From NCBI GenBank assembly GCA_034766995.1, contig CM068323.1, positions 21,393,846 through 21,457,845 of the forward strand: a DNA stretch of 64,000 nucleotides, written 5' to 3'. Shown here piece after piece: positions 25,279-38,519 of this stretch; position 1 is the first letter of the stretch, and each line of letters begins with the position of its first letter. The notes under the pieces were generated by a model, which was not told the DNA's origin, searched no databases, and saw only the letters and a list, made by a program, of their open reading frames with translations. The stretch is from Acanthacorydalis orientalis. Lineage: Eukaryota; Arthropoda; Insecta; Megaloptera; Corydalidae. The position numbers and the translations under genes were made by a program.

Positions 25279-26037
25279 TATATGCATAATATGGTCTAAA
25301 ACATCGAGATGTTCTAATTAAGAATTATTTTTGTAGACATTAAATATAAAAAAAAAATATGAAAATTATATTTGAATTCAAACTTACAAATTATCTCCTG
25401 AAGTACATTTATATAAATTCTTACATTTTTTCCAACACAATTATAAAAATAGCTGACTACTACAGTCAAATCCTTCCTCTACATCTAAGAGATAGTTTCT
25501 ATATGTTATATTTTTTTTATTTTCATTATCCAAATAATTTTAAAGAAAATATCTACAGCATTAAGTTTAAACAAGATTCTTTTACTTTACAGTTATTTAT
25601 GGACAGTTATTTATTCAAGCCGAAAGACAAAAATAACAGAGTAACTTTTGAATAAAACTGAAGTTCCAATTAATCTCTACATCTTTAATAAAAAAAAATA
25701 TTAACTATATTTTCTAATTAAAAATTGATCTACCTATACTGTTAATTACTTTGAATATATTCTTAATAAATATGTTAAAAGAGAAGCTTAATTAAACGAA
25801 TATTATTTTCGACTGAGCTATAAGCAATGTAAGTTCTAAGTGCAAAAAAAATGTAATGTTAAATGTAAATATTAGTAGAAATTAATTATGAAAATATTTT
25901 TAAGGGATACGTAAACTATTATAACAAAATTTCATGTGACAGAAACATCGAAAATATTAAATATAGTAAAGTTATATACCGAGATAATGGAATGTATGTT
26001 ATTATAATAAAATAATTTCGCAAATATGTTTTCCTTT

Positions 26038-26435
26038 GTACCTATCCGTGCGTACCGCCACAATGGAATTTGTTTACAGTCAGCTCAGCCAGTTAGTAGT
26101 TGGTTTGTTGGTAAGTAGATAGTGATGTATAATTTGAGAAACGAACGAAACGTCCAGGTATAGAAGAATACGAAGAAGCAATGGTGTGTTGTTAACAAAG
26201 TCGAAAAAAGGATTCCTCGCACGCAACACGGCTGCAAACTTGTGCGGTCGTGCGTGCTTGCAATGGTATAATGATAACTCGATTAGTAATGTGGCGTGTA
26301 TATGAGAAGGAAATGCTTTCGTTACATTTTTTTCTGTTGTTGTTTCTTGATACCGGTGGTATATTTTAAAAGCGTACGAGACCTTTGACGTGCAACTTTT
26401 GAAAAAGGGGTTCGTGCAACGAAAGAAGAATGTAA
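26038..26435 (+). promoter_or_regulatory. GC-elevated island, possible promoter and first exon
   Basis: About 400 bp of complex sequence in AT-rich surroundings. It contains TCAGC/TCAGT-like initiator motifs around 26078-26090, a well-placed ATG at 26063 and a full consensus donor GTAAGT at 26111. The rest, to about 26435, is high-complexity sequence with no frame of note, as expected of a conserved start of an intron or an enhancer. Reading it as a promoter is inference. Confidence 0.3.
26063..26110 (+). CDS. Possible first coding exon (16 codons to a GTAAGT donor)
   Basis: An ATG in a favourable context (CCACAATGG) opens the frame MEFVYSQLSQLVVGLL, which reaches a perfect donor GTAAGT at 26111 in phase 0. 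The peptide is short and moderately hydrophobic, compatible with the start of a secreted or membrane protein but not diagnostic. If unspliced, the frame ends at a TAG four codons later. No matching downstream exon was identified in the window. A chance ATG next to a chance donor cannot be excluded. Confidence 0.22.
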
Positions 26436-26935
26436 ATAGCGGAACTTTGTAAGAAATAACTAGTTTGTATTATTTTTAATAAAATGCAATACGAAATAAA
26501 TTACATTTTGTAATTTACGATTATGCATAAATGTACAACTGACAGCATAATTGCAAAACACAAATAAAGCAATTGGCTAGTAATTAAGAGGATTTGAAAT
26601 GATTCTCTTAATGAAATAATATATTTCAAAACCATCCTGCGAGATATAAAAACATACCCGTGAAACGTCGTCAACTTTCATAATCTATATAACAAAAATG
26701 AATGTTCGTAGCTTATTACGACACATAGAGACCGTTAATTTTTTTATGAATGAAAAAGACCTGAACTAATAATTCTTCTTGATAATCCGTGACAACGTTC
26801 ACAACCTGAATGCATTTTTGTGAGATTACAATCTATTATATTTATGATTTGTTGAAAATATCTCGACTACATTCATACAGTATACGAGAACGTACATTAT
26901 ATTGACCTGCTAACACTGTATATACAATGTATATA

Positions 26936-27194
26936 TGAGCCACATACACTACTGGCCATGGATGTCGAGAGGTTCGCAAAAACAGACGGCGTAGGAAACG
27001 AAGCTGCAGACCATTGTGTGGCGACGCTTTTTTCCAGTCATTTGACGTCGGCGCCGGCGTCGAGTGCAGTCATGCTTCGACGAACTTCGGGAAACCACCC
27101 TCGAAAGTCTATCCCCTGTGTGTACAAATGTTGCACACAGACCGTTACCACTCATACCACTATCACAATGCAATATACGATATGTTTTTTCTAG

Positions 27195-27196
<2 letters not shown>
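26936..27196. other. GC-elevated island with overlapping short frames
   Basis: A strongly GC-rich core of about 190 bp ends abruptly at a (TA)n array. The + frame 26958-27194 (MDVERFAKTDGVGNEAADHC...) has a good start context, CCATGGATG, and 78 codons. The - frame 26949-27173 has 74 codons with an RRRRRR run. Neither is recognisable, and the + frame ends at the edge of the microsatellite. Candidate conserved element or small gene; the data do not choose. Confidence 0.3.

Positions 27197-27259
<63 letters not shown>
27197..27259. repeat. (TA)n microsatellite, very long
   Basis: About 31 perfect TA units abutting the GC-rich island. Confidence 0.98.
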
Positions 27260-27261
<2 letters not shown>

Positions 27262-27729
27262 CAATGATCAACTATAAATACATATAATTAAAAAAACAAT
27301 TGTGTCTTTAATTAAATTCTTTGAAAAACATTTTCAAGATGAATTTGCTTATACAATGTATGAAAATGGGTAGTATTTTTTTATAAATATATGTATCGTA
27401 AATTACTTTTCTGGAAATTAGAACCCTTTAAATAGATTAAATCATTGAAACTAAAGTTAAATCTAAACATAGTAGATTTTCCTATCATGTAATCTATTTA
27501 GTAAACTAATTAGATACTAATTAGATATAAAAGTTATATATTTTATTATTAAATATATTTGATAGCATAGTATTATGTTTATTAAATGATTGATTGATTT
27601 TCTAAAGTTAATAAACAAGTATTAAAATCAAAATACATTTCAATCAATATTGAAAAGTATCGCTCATTCATAGATATACATACACACATTATGTTCTCAC
27701 AAAGAAACGTAAATAAGAAATTTGTATAT

Positions 27730-28320
27730 AGAATGCCTGAGGGTAATAAATTCTAGACGAGCGTTTTGAATAATTACTATTAAACGCCGATATATATCTA
27801 CAAACACCCTCTGTAATTAATATACGTTCGTAATAATATAATAACAGACAATCGTGTACGATTTATAAACACGATGTACTCAGGTAAAATGTTTACCTAT
27901 CGCTCTTGACTGACAAAACATATTGTTGAGTTGGCACGTTACAGTCGAGAGTCACGTGAAAATGCCAACGTAATTGATAGCCGTGTCAATATTGTTATCT
28001 CGTGATATACGACTAGGAAACAGAGAATGAAAATAACATATCACGGACGGGATGAAATATCAAATTTTTCATCACTTTTCGTCGACGCTTCTCATATTTA
28101 TAACTGCACGAGTATGATTATATTATAGATTTTTATTTGTGACAGTTTTATTAGGGTCAGGTTCAGTTTCTGGGTATACTAAATGCAATAACACTTAGTG
28201 ATGGTCCGATCGTTCATATGCAACAGGAAATTTTATCGGTGTAAGTCTTTGAAAATCGATTCCTTATTAAGAATACAATTCGACACGTACGTGAATGTTT
28301 ATAACACATCATAAAGAATA
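27730..28320. other. GC-elevated island (candidate regulatory element)
   Basis: About 590 bp of mixed composition without simple repeats. The densest part is 27895-28110 (for example TTGAGTTGGCACGTTACAG, GAGAGTCACGTGAAAATG with a CACGTG E-box, ATCACGGACGGGATG). No long frame on either strand. Noncoding by appearance. Confidence 0.4.
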
Positions 28321-29840
28321 ATTCAGGCGTTTATTAATTAATTCCATCAAATAGAATCCTCAATAATGCTTATAAACTGAATATAAAGTTTCAACCGTGA
28401 AAATTACATTTCCATACGGTTGTTTTAGTAAATGGTAAACATTGTTTTGTTCACATATATATATATATATATATTATTATTATTATTAGTTTATAATAAT
28501 TTATTTTTTAATTGTTTGGTATGATGAAACAACCTAATTTATGATTTATTTTATCATTATCATATATAAATCGTTTTCAGTACAATAACTAAATATTTAT
28601 TTTCACATTTGAATGGAAAATTTATACAGAAATAATAATTTGAAGTTTATATATTTAAAGTAAATATTAAAATACGAAAACGTCTTCAACATAAATATAT
28701 TACAAAAACACTTTTTACTTAACTAAAATATTTATTCAACCTGAATTTAATGAAGAGACTTGGCAAATATATCAAAAACATTTATTTTCAATTGAACGGA
28801 ACTCAAACTGATATCATTTATTATAAATCAATTCATAATTAAAGAGTCGGACTGAAAATAATGATCAATTGATTGGTTTTTATTAACAAAATGTCTCTAT
28901 TTTATAACAGTTAGATAATTAGAATCGTAAATTAAGATTATATCAGAAATTTCATGTCAATTAAGATACATCAATAACATAATTTATATTTACTAAAAGT
29001 ACTTAAAATATGAAAATGAATATAGACTTTGATCGTTCAAATTTGTGATAAAAATTAAAAATGTATTTATATAATCAGGAGATTATATATTTTTATTGAT
29101 TAATTTAATATTGTATATAAAGAAACTATAATACTATTTTTAATGATACGTATTATATATTATTTAACTTGTTTATATATATTTTATTAATTAATTCAGA
29201 ATTGTAAAACAGATAACATGTTTGTTCCATTTTTTGTATATCATTTATATAACAATTTGAACATTTTAAATTTTCATTTCATTTCCGACACATTTACGAA
29301 TGTTTTCGTAATGTAATATTATTTTTATTCAAACAGTGTACACAGTGGACATTTACATATGACAATAATTTTTAAAAGATAATTTAATTAAAAGCTTTCT
29401 GTGATTATCAAATGTAAAATACATATTTTAATGAATGTTTCATAAAAAAATTAATTGCTTTTAGGAGACTTTTTAAATAATTAATTCTATAACTAGACAA
29501 ATCATTTTAATTCAAAGTAAGTACTTCATTGTTTAAAACAATAAATCGCAATGAATATTTTTTGTTAGATATTTTACTTCGAAAGAATAATAATTGTCAT
29601 GAGATGTTTCGAGGCTGGAAATTTTGACAAGTATGTATAAACAAACTTATATAGAAACCTTTTTCAATTCGTATCTGTTTACTCATAAATATGTAAACAC
29701 TTTAAACATATCATGTATCTCTATCCATATCCACGAGATACACAATAAAATATTTAAAATACACACACTCACGTTGATAAAGAATATCAAACCTCTACAA
29801 AACATCAATTTCAACGTATACTAACAAAAATTTGTAAATT
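28321..29840. other. AT-rich intergenic sequence
   Basis: Nothing recognised beyond a short (AT)n/(ATT)n run at 28455-28489 and AT-rich chance frames. Confidence 0.6.
28455..28489. repeat. (AT)n-(ATT)n microsatellite
   Basis: About ten AT units, then five ATT units. It is one of the few trinucleotide runs in the window. Confidence 0.93.
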
Positions 29841-30150
29841 CCGTACAACGGAACTGAGTCGAACGAACGCGAGGGTTGGACAGAAAAGCGAACGCAGGAA
29901 CGACGGTAGCTGGAAACGGAATGAATGTTCACGAAAAAAAAGAAACTAGAACGAGAATGACGGATCATGTATAATCCCCTCACGCGCATATGTCAACGTA
30001 CGCCACATAAATTATTTTCTCTTGGCATAATCCTTGGAATTCGGACTTGGATACACAGTCATTAGAACTTTTTGTTGCACCAAACGCGAGCTTTTTCATA
30101 AGGGCGAAAAATAAAATATCTCGTGCTTATATACACTCAGAACGGTACAT
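29841..30150. other. GC-elevated island
   Basis: About 310 bp, purine-rich on the + strand (GAACGAACGCGAGGG, GAAAAGCGAACGCAGGAACG). No convincing frame. It ends at a CA/TA microsatellite. Candidate regulatory element. Confidence 0.35.
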
Positions 30151-30155
30151 ACCAT

Positions 30156-30220
<65 letters not shown>
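30156..30220. repeat. Compound (CA)n-(TA)n microsatellite
   Basis: About nine CA units then about 23 TA units. Confidence 0.97.
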
Positions 30221-30225
<5 letters not shown>

Positions 30226-30281
30226 GTGATTGTATAGTTGCAATTCTCTGTCATATGCGCTTTAACTGGGTTTGTTGTTAC

Positions 30282-30284
<3 letters not shown>

Positions 30285-30325
<41 letters not shown>
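30285..30325. repeat. (AT)n microsatellite
   Basis: About 20 AT units with one TTTAT break. Confidence 0.95.
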
Positions 30326-31033
30326 ATTTCAAACAGTAACATATATATGTACATTAGTAAACAAGAAGAGTGCATGGTGAAACAAACATACTGTTTCCTT
30401 GTTAGTGTTTTTCTGTAAAATAAAACATACAAAATATTCATGATTCTTGTTACTTCGAACATTAATTCTGCATAACTGGTTTTAATTTTTTATTCAATGT
30501 ATCACAAAAATAACTGTAGTAAAAATCTACATCCGTATTAATTATGTTGAGTGGAAATGTAAATATTTAAATAAATGAATTAAAAAGAACTGTAATTCCT
30601 ACATAACAATTAATTCGAAAAAACTACATTGTATCGCTGTGTTAAATGATTGCTAATTGACAGATAGTTTTATCTAATTTAACATTTGCACAAATTCGAA
30701 TTATTTAGTGTATCATTTTTTATTAACGACCTGGAATAACATATTTATTCGTTTATAAAAACTAGTGATGGAATATTAATATGTTTAATGAGATGTTTTT
30801 AAACTCGTAGATAATTTAATATGTAATGAATAAACATTTTACAAAAGAACATTTCTAACAAATTGGAACAGTTACTGTTCCAAACAACTTTGTATAAAAA
30901 AAAACATTTATTTTTTAAATAGGCCATAAAAAATATACATGAAGACAGACTATTATTCCATACTATATTTTCTAACGAGAAAGAAATAATGAAGACTAAC
31001 AACACTGATTTATTAAAATGAATAGCATTTTTT

Positions 31034-31038
<5 letters not shown>

Positions 31039-31067
<29 letters not shown>
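31039..31067. repeat. (AT)n microsatellite
   Basis: About fourteen AT units. Confidence 0.95.
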
Positions 31068-31069
<2 letters not shown>

Positions 31070-32064
31070 AAAAAAAGTGTAAACGAGCAATAGATATATA
31101 TATTTTTCATTTGAAACTATTTCATCTAATTTTACTTTTATTTGACTATATATTAAAACAATCGTATGTACGTTAACTGAAGTAATAAATAAAATCAATT
31201 TTACTCCAAGTACAAAAGCATTTTTACAACGTCATAAATGTGTATTTTTTCCAATCATTCGATTTAAATCTGTGTACATCAACTTTCAATTTAAATCACA
31301 GTTGTTGAAAATACATTGAGTTCGATGTTGACGTAAAGCATTATTCTATAGTAATAAATAAACTTTTATTATATCAGTAAATCTTTCTAATCGCATGAAT
31401 ATATTTTTTATCGACGTCGATCAGTAAACTCAAAGCAGCGTCATCGAATTACCACTTATTGGAAATATTCCTGTCGTATCGTAACATTTAATTAAATGTT
31501 AGATCATTAAAAACATCAAAAAGATTGATTTAAAGGTTATCCATTGAAAAAATACCTTTTAATTTAACAGCAAATAGTAATAAAGTAGATGTGTCGCTTT
31601 TACAAACAACGATAAATGAGACACTCGACAGAATCTTAATTGTTGGATAAGGTTGTATTTCCGAAAAGAATTTCTGTTTTGCTTGTTCAAAGTTTCTGAA
31701 AACTTTTGATACAATTTTTAATAGAAATTAAATAAAATCAGTCTGATTATTTTTATTGGAGGTTAAGAATGATTAATAAGAAATGATATTAATTTTAAAC
31801 AAGTCTAGCAAATATATTTATTCGAAAATAACTTTTGTAATTTTAATTTTATAATTCTCGTATGTTTTATCTAGAAACTTTCTACAATTTCACTTTTTAT
31901 CTATGAGAGATAATTAGAAGCAGTAAAGTTATGTAGATGTTTGTTATGTCTATATAGAAGTTTAATATTTATTTCTGTACAATTTCAACTACACAAATAA
32001 AATTTCAAATGAAACTCGATTGCTCCAAGTTAGAAATATAAATAAATCAGTTAAAGTACTATTT

Positions 32065-32068
<4 letters not shown>

Positions 32069-32152
<84 letters not shown>
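32069..32152. repeat. (AT)n microsatellite, 84 bp
   Basis: Among the longest arrays here, with two single-base breaks (GT and AC) that divide it into blocks. Confidence 0.97.
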
Positions 32153-32156
<4 letters not shown>

Positions 32157-32512
32157 TCTGATAAAGAATTGATACCTGAAATAAGTTTTTTTCATTCTTG
32201 TTAGAAAGAAACATACATTTTTCATGTTATTATACTGTTTATCCATCAAATATTTTTTAGAGTTGTATTATTTTTACACAAAAATATTTATGCTGTTGAA
32301 AAAGAACAATCACTTATTAAAAGCATAATTTGTAATCTATTCTACTCATACATTTATAGTAATTTAAAATATATTACTTTTTTACTTGTGAAATATTTAT
32401 TTTCCAGAATATTTTAAGAATGATTTTGAATAATGTGACTAAATTTTACAGAAAGTCTTACTGTTGTATTAAAGAAATTTATAGAACTAACATCAAATTA
32501 AATGAACAGAGA

Positions 32513-32565
32513 TATATTTTAAATTATTTAATAAATAATAAATTTATTAAATAATTTAAATTATA
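32513..32565. repeat. AT-only palindrome (19-bp perfect arms)
   Basis: Arms 32518-32536 and 32542-32560 are exact reverse complements around a 5-nt loop (AATAA). Beyond one T-T mismatch they pair for four more bases on each side. It is not a TA dinucleotide array. Confidence 0.9.
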
Positions 32566-35084
32566 AATTTAAAGTGAAGAAAAATATAATAAAAATTCAT
32601 CGATTTGAAGAATTCTTCTTTACCGAAAATTATTTCTGATGCATTATTTTTAATAAAATTACACAATTATTTATATATACCTAATAAAAAAATGAATGGA
32701 ATAAAAAAATGAAACAAATGGTAACAGTAGAATGAAATATTGAAATAATTAATGGATAAATTTTATGCAAGATCATAAAAAATCGTTTCTATTTAAATAC
32801 ATAAAAATTTATTTATCTCTTTTGAAATTTTTAGAAAATCAAGAGAATATAAAAACAATAAACGCTTGTATATTTATTAAAAATGTAATAAAAACACAAT
32901 ATACTTCATGTCAGTAAGTTCATAAATACCACATTGTGTTAGTGATTCGTACAATAGTAAATCATGTTCTAAATACAGCCTGTTTCATGTTTCAGTTTTA
33001 ATTGAAATCATCGACAACAATACTAGCTCACATAGATATGAGACTACAAATGGAATGAAATTAAAACTGTTAACGTTTGTGACATTTATATATGTAGATG
33101 TACTTTTTTTGTGTAAAATCCATAACTGACCGTTCGCATAAATTTATACAAGATGATCAAATAATGAGCTAATTACACGCCTCTCTCAATCGAAATAATT
33201 CAATACATTTAATACGAACGTTGACAAAAATGTTTCCATTAAATTTCAATGCGAATGCATAAATTTCAATTATGTAATTATCTGTTCATTTAATTGCCTC
33301 ATATTCGGGGTGATCAAATTAACAGGCAATTATGTAGTAACTCGAAAATAAAATAAACTACATACATTTACAAATACAATATGTGCATATATTAAACGCC
33401 ACTTGAATATTCTGCAGACTGTTTTACTCCAACTGTGTGAAGTTTATTTTGTTTTCACTTTAGATAATTTCCTCGTTAATTCATTAATTACAGAAATAGA
33501 TTCATGCACGCACACGTTTATAAATGAAACAATTTTAATGTCTAATTAAAGCAAAGTTCACGCTACATTGACTTTTTGTAAATTTAACTTCATAACGAAA
33601 CATTTTATTCAAGTAATTATTTTTACACCAAAAACGAACCCGTCATAACTTTCGCTCAAACTCAAAAATGTACAGAAAATGTGTCATGAACATATGTTTA
33701 AAATTACTGTTCTTCTATATCTTTGTTTGAAATGATTATATTTATGTTTCATTGTATGTTATAATGTAATACCATATGTATTAAAAAAAAAAAAAACATT
33801 AATTTCATTTATCCTTTTTCGTTTCTATGATATTATTTCTTAGAAAAAAAAACTTTCTTGGCGATTAATTCTGTACATATATATGATAAAATTTCATTTA
33901 TATTTTAAATTACTATACATTAAAGAAACTATAAATTAATATTTTTAAATTCATCTTAATTTCCTAATTAATATTACATGTTGTTTTCTAAATAGCTTAT
34001 TGAAAATATGTAAAGTATAAAACATTATACTTTATATTGATATATTTTTACTTAAATAAACATAAAATGTCTAGCATAAAATAAAAATAAAATATTTAGT
34101 AATATAAATTGTTCGGCTGATTTCTTCAAAACAATATCTTTAATTGTATGAGAATTGAACGAAAGAAGAATATATTTTCAATTGTAAAAATAAGAAAATA
34201 GCTTACATTACAAAGCACGTTACAGAAAATTAAACCTTCAAAGTTTCATTAATATAAATATAAAAGAACTCTATTTTATTACACCAAGCAACAAGAAAAA
34301 ACATTTATATTAATTTATTTCTAGAAAAAAATATTTCAATCCTGACTATTTTATTTGAGATTGTATTATTATTATAACGAATTATTTATTTTTCAATGTT
34401 TAATATTTTATAATAAAGTCTATTTGTAAAAAATATATATAATGTTATATATTACATTTCTACCGGTTGAATATGTTTATGTTGATGTGAATAATTGGTC
34501 AACTTAATTCATTAAAACAAATTTAGTATAAACAAACTTGTACAATATATAAAACAGGAAATATTACATTTTGCAGAGATGATACTTAAATAAATATCCT
34601 TTTTTACAGAGAAAACTATTTGATGTTATGTTAAGCATCAACAAAAAAGCTTTTAACAAAATGTGATTTATCTGAAAACTAAAAGTTATTTAGTTTTCCT
34701 AATTTTTCAAGAAGTAGTCAGAGTACTTTATATCTATATCAGAATGAACACTTATTAAAAGTTTACTATATATTACCCCAGTGGCAAAAAAATTGATATA
34801 TATATATGTATATAAAAATCTTTTTCTATCTAAAGAATAAGAAATATTATGAAATGTGTAATATTTAATTGAATATACGTGTATAATTACATATAAAGTT
34901 TTATTTCAAATAAATATATTAATTTATACTATTCATGTTCTTGAATGGTAGTTTTTTTATTTATTTTGTTAGTTTCTTTGATCATTTCATGTTCTTGGAA
35001 AAAAATTAAGTTACAGATTTATTTAGTTAAAATTATATTATAAATAAATAATTTATAATATATGTTTATACATTTATTACAAAA

Positions 35085-35087
<3 letters not shown>

Positions 35088-35120
<33 letters not shown>
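35088..35120. repeat. (AT)n microsatellite
   Basis: Sixteen AT units just before the island at 35190. Confidence 0.96.
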
Positions 35121-35125
<5 letters not shown>

Positions 35126-35189
35126 GCACGCATAAGATTTACGTACATGTGTACATATGCCGCTGAGATTATTTGATCTAATATAACCT

Positions 35190-35880
35190 AAGAATAATAT
35201 AATTTAACGGTCGCCATTAAAAATATCTAAACAAACATTCAAAGAGAACCCCGTTAGTTTTTATGCGATCATTTAAAAATCTCAACAAACTTTTTGCCTT
35301 AGGTACAAATATCCCCCCTATGACTGATACATAAATAAAAGGGGAAAAACTTTTTTCTGTTTTCGTACAATACATCCGTACAGAGAAACCACAAAAAAAT
35401 CTCCGAAATAACGATTAACGGAACTAAAAACGGAAGTCGGCCGCGATAATAAATATAGTCTCGAAATGTTTAGTGCTTTCTCGTCTTTTGCATTTTCATG
35501 TAATTTCTCAGCGTCGTTAAAGCCGAAATGCTTAAAAAGTCCTCGCTTTTCACAGAGATAACTGCGGTCCGATGAGTGTTCAACATGTGCAAACGATAAT
35601 TCAGTGAACAGAAACTAATGACAATCACCTCACTAAATGGCCGCCGTTATGTTTAACTGCTTCACTCGCGATGCCTTAAATTCCGACGGGATGGATGTAG
35701 TTGCTCATTAAATTAAGTGATATATTTTGTATAGGAAATGGAGTGCGCTTCTTTCCAGGGTGTCGCGTTTTTTTTTAATGATACGAATTCTGTGCGCAAG
35801 TATAACGGCTATTATTGTATATTTTTTCAACGTGTGCTACAATTTTATCTTTCTCCGTTACTTTGATTTTCACCTCGGTA
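35190..35880. other. Large GC-elevated island (candidate enhancer-like element)
   Basis: Nearly 700 bp of complex, repeat-free sequence in a desert, one of the largest islands in the window. Its core includes AAGTCGGCCGCGATAATAAA, CAGCGTCGTTAAAGCCG and CTCACTAAATGGCCGCC. Stops are frequent in every frame, so it is probably noncoding. Short AT-rich homeodomain-like cores (ATAATAAA, CTCATTAAATTA) lie within it. Function is inferred from texture only. Confidence 0.45.
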
Positions 35881-35970
35881 GTTAGATTTCTTTTCATTTA
35901 ATTGAAAAACATATTTATTACTTTTTTGCAATTATTTTGTGTCAAACATATTCATATATACATATACATA

Positions 35971-36012
<42 letters not shown>

Positions 36013-36929
36013 GAACCAAAAAAACTTTAAATTATTTAAATCTAATCATTAATTTTTAAAAAATTTCTAATATAACAGATTCACACAATCATATCAACAA
36101 TAATTAATAATAAAAGTGTTTGTAAGAAGAAATAAAGAAGAGATTTTTCGACAAATCTAAAAAGTTTTTAATTATAAATTATTGTTAAATATAATAAAAA
36201 CAGAAATGTATACAAAAAAACTACTGACTGATATTTCTTCATAATTATTTCAAATATTAATTACGGGAAATATTTTGAATATTTTAATGACTATAATTTC
36301 TAAATAAACAGTAATTTTATATTTTATAAAAGAAAATATTAATTTATTGTGAAATAAATTGAATGCTAAATAAGTTATGACACACTCATTCATTTTAAAT
36401 TCCTGACAGGAACAACCATTTTATATTTTAATTCAAAAAGTAAACATTATTTTCTTGTTTGGAAAATTTTAATACTGAAATACACATTTTTGTATCAATG
36501 CTAAAGTGTTTTATTTTTAATATAACTGTTATTTAATATTCTCAGAAAAATCTATATGGATCATATATATTTAAAAAAAAATAAACTCGTTTAATTGTAA
36601 CAGTAGTAATAAAATCCTTAAATTATAATGAAAATATTTAAAAACAGTTTGAAAATTAATTTTATTATTTGTATTTTAGTTTCACTCTAATCGTAAGTTG
36701 TTTTTTTTCGATGATTAAAACTAAATTTCAATACTAAACTTTTATAAAAAGTATAAATACTTTAATATTTATGATTTATTGCATTATTCGTTACATTAAT
36801 ATTCAATGTGCCTTATAATCGACAATAATTAAAAGTAAACATCATATAAATTATATGAACAAATATTTTCTTTTAAATACCTGTATCGCACGAAATTAAA
36901 GTGTAAATGAAATGTAATGGTAACATTAT
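35881..36929. other. AT-rich intergenic sequence
   Basis: Nothing recognised apart from the (AT)n array at 35974. Confidence 0.6.
35974..36008. repeat. (AT)n microsatellite
   Basis: Seventeen AT units just after the 35190-35880 island. Confidence 0.96.
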
Positions 36930-37500
36930 CGTTCGAAAGCACATAACACCAAAATAAATACATCGTTGTTATGTGTCATATGTAACATACGGCTATTATC
37001 GACTTTACTTTAGAGATGATTTATACACAGCCAAATAACTAACAATGTAATCGAGAAATAAATTGTTGATTGTTCGAAATCAGTGTCCGTGACTAACGAT
37101 AAAATAGTATATTTCAGTAAGAAGTTTGAAAAGAGTGTATGTCCGTGTATTTTATGTGTTTGTAAGCGACTCAACAAATTATTGGCGCGCAAATGTACGC
37201 TTATTCAGGTCTTTTAATGTTAAAGGAGTATTAATTACGTTTTGTATAAACGACTTACAGCGGTATGATTTATATACAAACTTTAACAACTATCTTAAGC
37301 GTAAATAATGGTTAACGTCGAGCTTCAAAACCATACGAGAGATATAATCTAGGGATTTGTATTTCATTTTAACACAAATGGTTTTATAATACTTGATTAT
37401 GGTTGGGTAACATACACACAACATAATCTCTGGTTAATATGTTGACAATTATTACGACGGACTCGGGAGCACATTAATCTTATTCTGTTGATAGTCTAAG
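36930..37500. other. GC-elevated island
   Basis: About 570 bp of mixed composition. Overlapping 60-codon frames occur on both strands (37010-37192 on -, 37126-37308 on +) without family resemblance. Probably a noncoding element. Confidence 0.35.
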
Positions 37501-37591
37501 CCCTTTATTTAATAATTGTTCATTTTCATTTCATCCAACAAAAAAAATCAACATATATTTCCAATATTAATAAAACCTTCATAAACTTTCA

Positions 37592-37594
<3 letters not shown>

Positions 37595-37631
<37 letters not shown>
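37595..37631. repeat. (AT)n microsatellite with interrupted tail
   Basis: Eighteen AT units, then broken AT/ACAT sequence to about 37663. Confidence 0.96.
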
Positions 37632-37635
<4 letters not shown>

Positions 37636-38449
37636 CATGTACATATATATATATACATATATGTTTATACCATAATACTGTGTAAATTAGAATTTCATTA
37701 ATGCATTAATTAATAGTGAATATGAGTTAAAAGTTATTAATATAAAAAAATATTTTAAACAATCTATATTTAAGAAAAGCTTCATATTTGAATAAATAAT
37801 TATTCAATATTCTTATCTAGTGAGAATGATTAAAAGAATAATTAGAATAAAATCCCAACAAGCAAGTATTATATTCTCACTGAACAAAAAACATTTAATA
37901 AAAACCATTAAAATAAAAAAGCTCTCAAAATTGTACAAGTTTCATATACTCTCATAAATTTGGAATAAACTTTATTAGCTTATTAATTAATCATACATCA
38001 AAAGCAAGTGTTCACTTCAAACATCAATTTAATATAAACAATTCACACTGAACCAAGAATTTAGACTATTTCAGTAGATCTACTAAAATATTTAACCGTT
38101 TGAAGCTTTTAACGATGCTAGAGCATAACTAAAATTGCTTTAATACATTTCCCATGTACTCTCTTATTAACACGAATAGTTTTTACATTCACAAAACTCT
38201 CGAATATTTGTTTCGAGAATTTTGTTTAATTGCGATAAAATACACAATAAAATACACTGTAAGTAAACAGTCTCCAGTTTGATCATTTATCAAATATTTA
38301 TTCTTCTAGTTGAATACTCTAACTGAAGAATAAACAAAATTAAATTAGTAACACTGTTTGAGAAATCTGTAAATATTTACCTATTACACAGAATTCGTTA
38401 AGAGTAGCACTAGAAAAATAAAACAGTCCCTCTATAATTTAATATATAC

Positions 38450-38455
<6 letters not shown>

Positions 38456-38482
<27 letters not shown>

Positions 38483-38511
38483 AATGTATGTATGTATATA
38501 TGTATGTATGT
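38456..38511. repeat. (AT)n and (ATGT)n compound repeat
   Basis: About thirteen AT units followed by repeated GTAT tetranucleotides. Confidence 0.95.
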
Positions 38512-38519
38512 ACGATTAA

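Larger units (their letters stand above)
24371..26037. other. AT-rich intergenic sequence, microsatellite-dense
   Basis: No gene seen. Carries four sizeable (TA)n arrays within about 730 bp (24547-25275). A 98-codon frame at 25359-25655 is composed of AT-rich codons and is judged chance. Confidence 0.6.
30326..35189. other. AT-rich gene desert, part 2
   Basis: Nearly 5 kb with no gene or RNA seen. It holds (TA)n arrays and an AT-only palindrome at 32513-32565. A slightly mixed patch at 33110-33480 is the only change in texture. Confidence 0.65.
37501..38519. other. AT-rich intergenic sequence
   Basis: No gene. Two TA-based arrays with ATGT-type tails, and a 7-bp-arm inverted repeat around CTCGAATATTTGTTTCGAG at about 38200. 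Confidence 0.6.

Noticed and set aside
25359..25655. 98-codon + frame
   Set aside because: Built from AAA/ATT/TTT/AAT-type codons in AT-rich DNA; no motif and no splice context.
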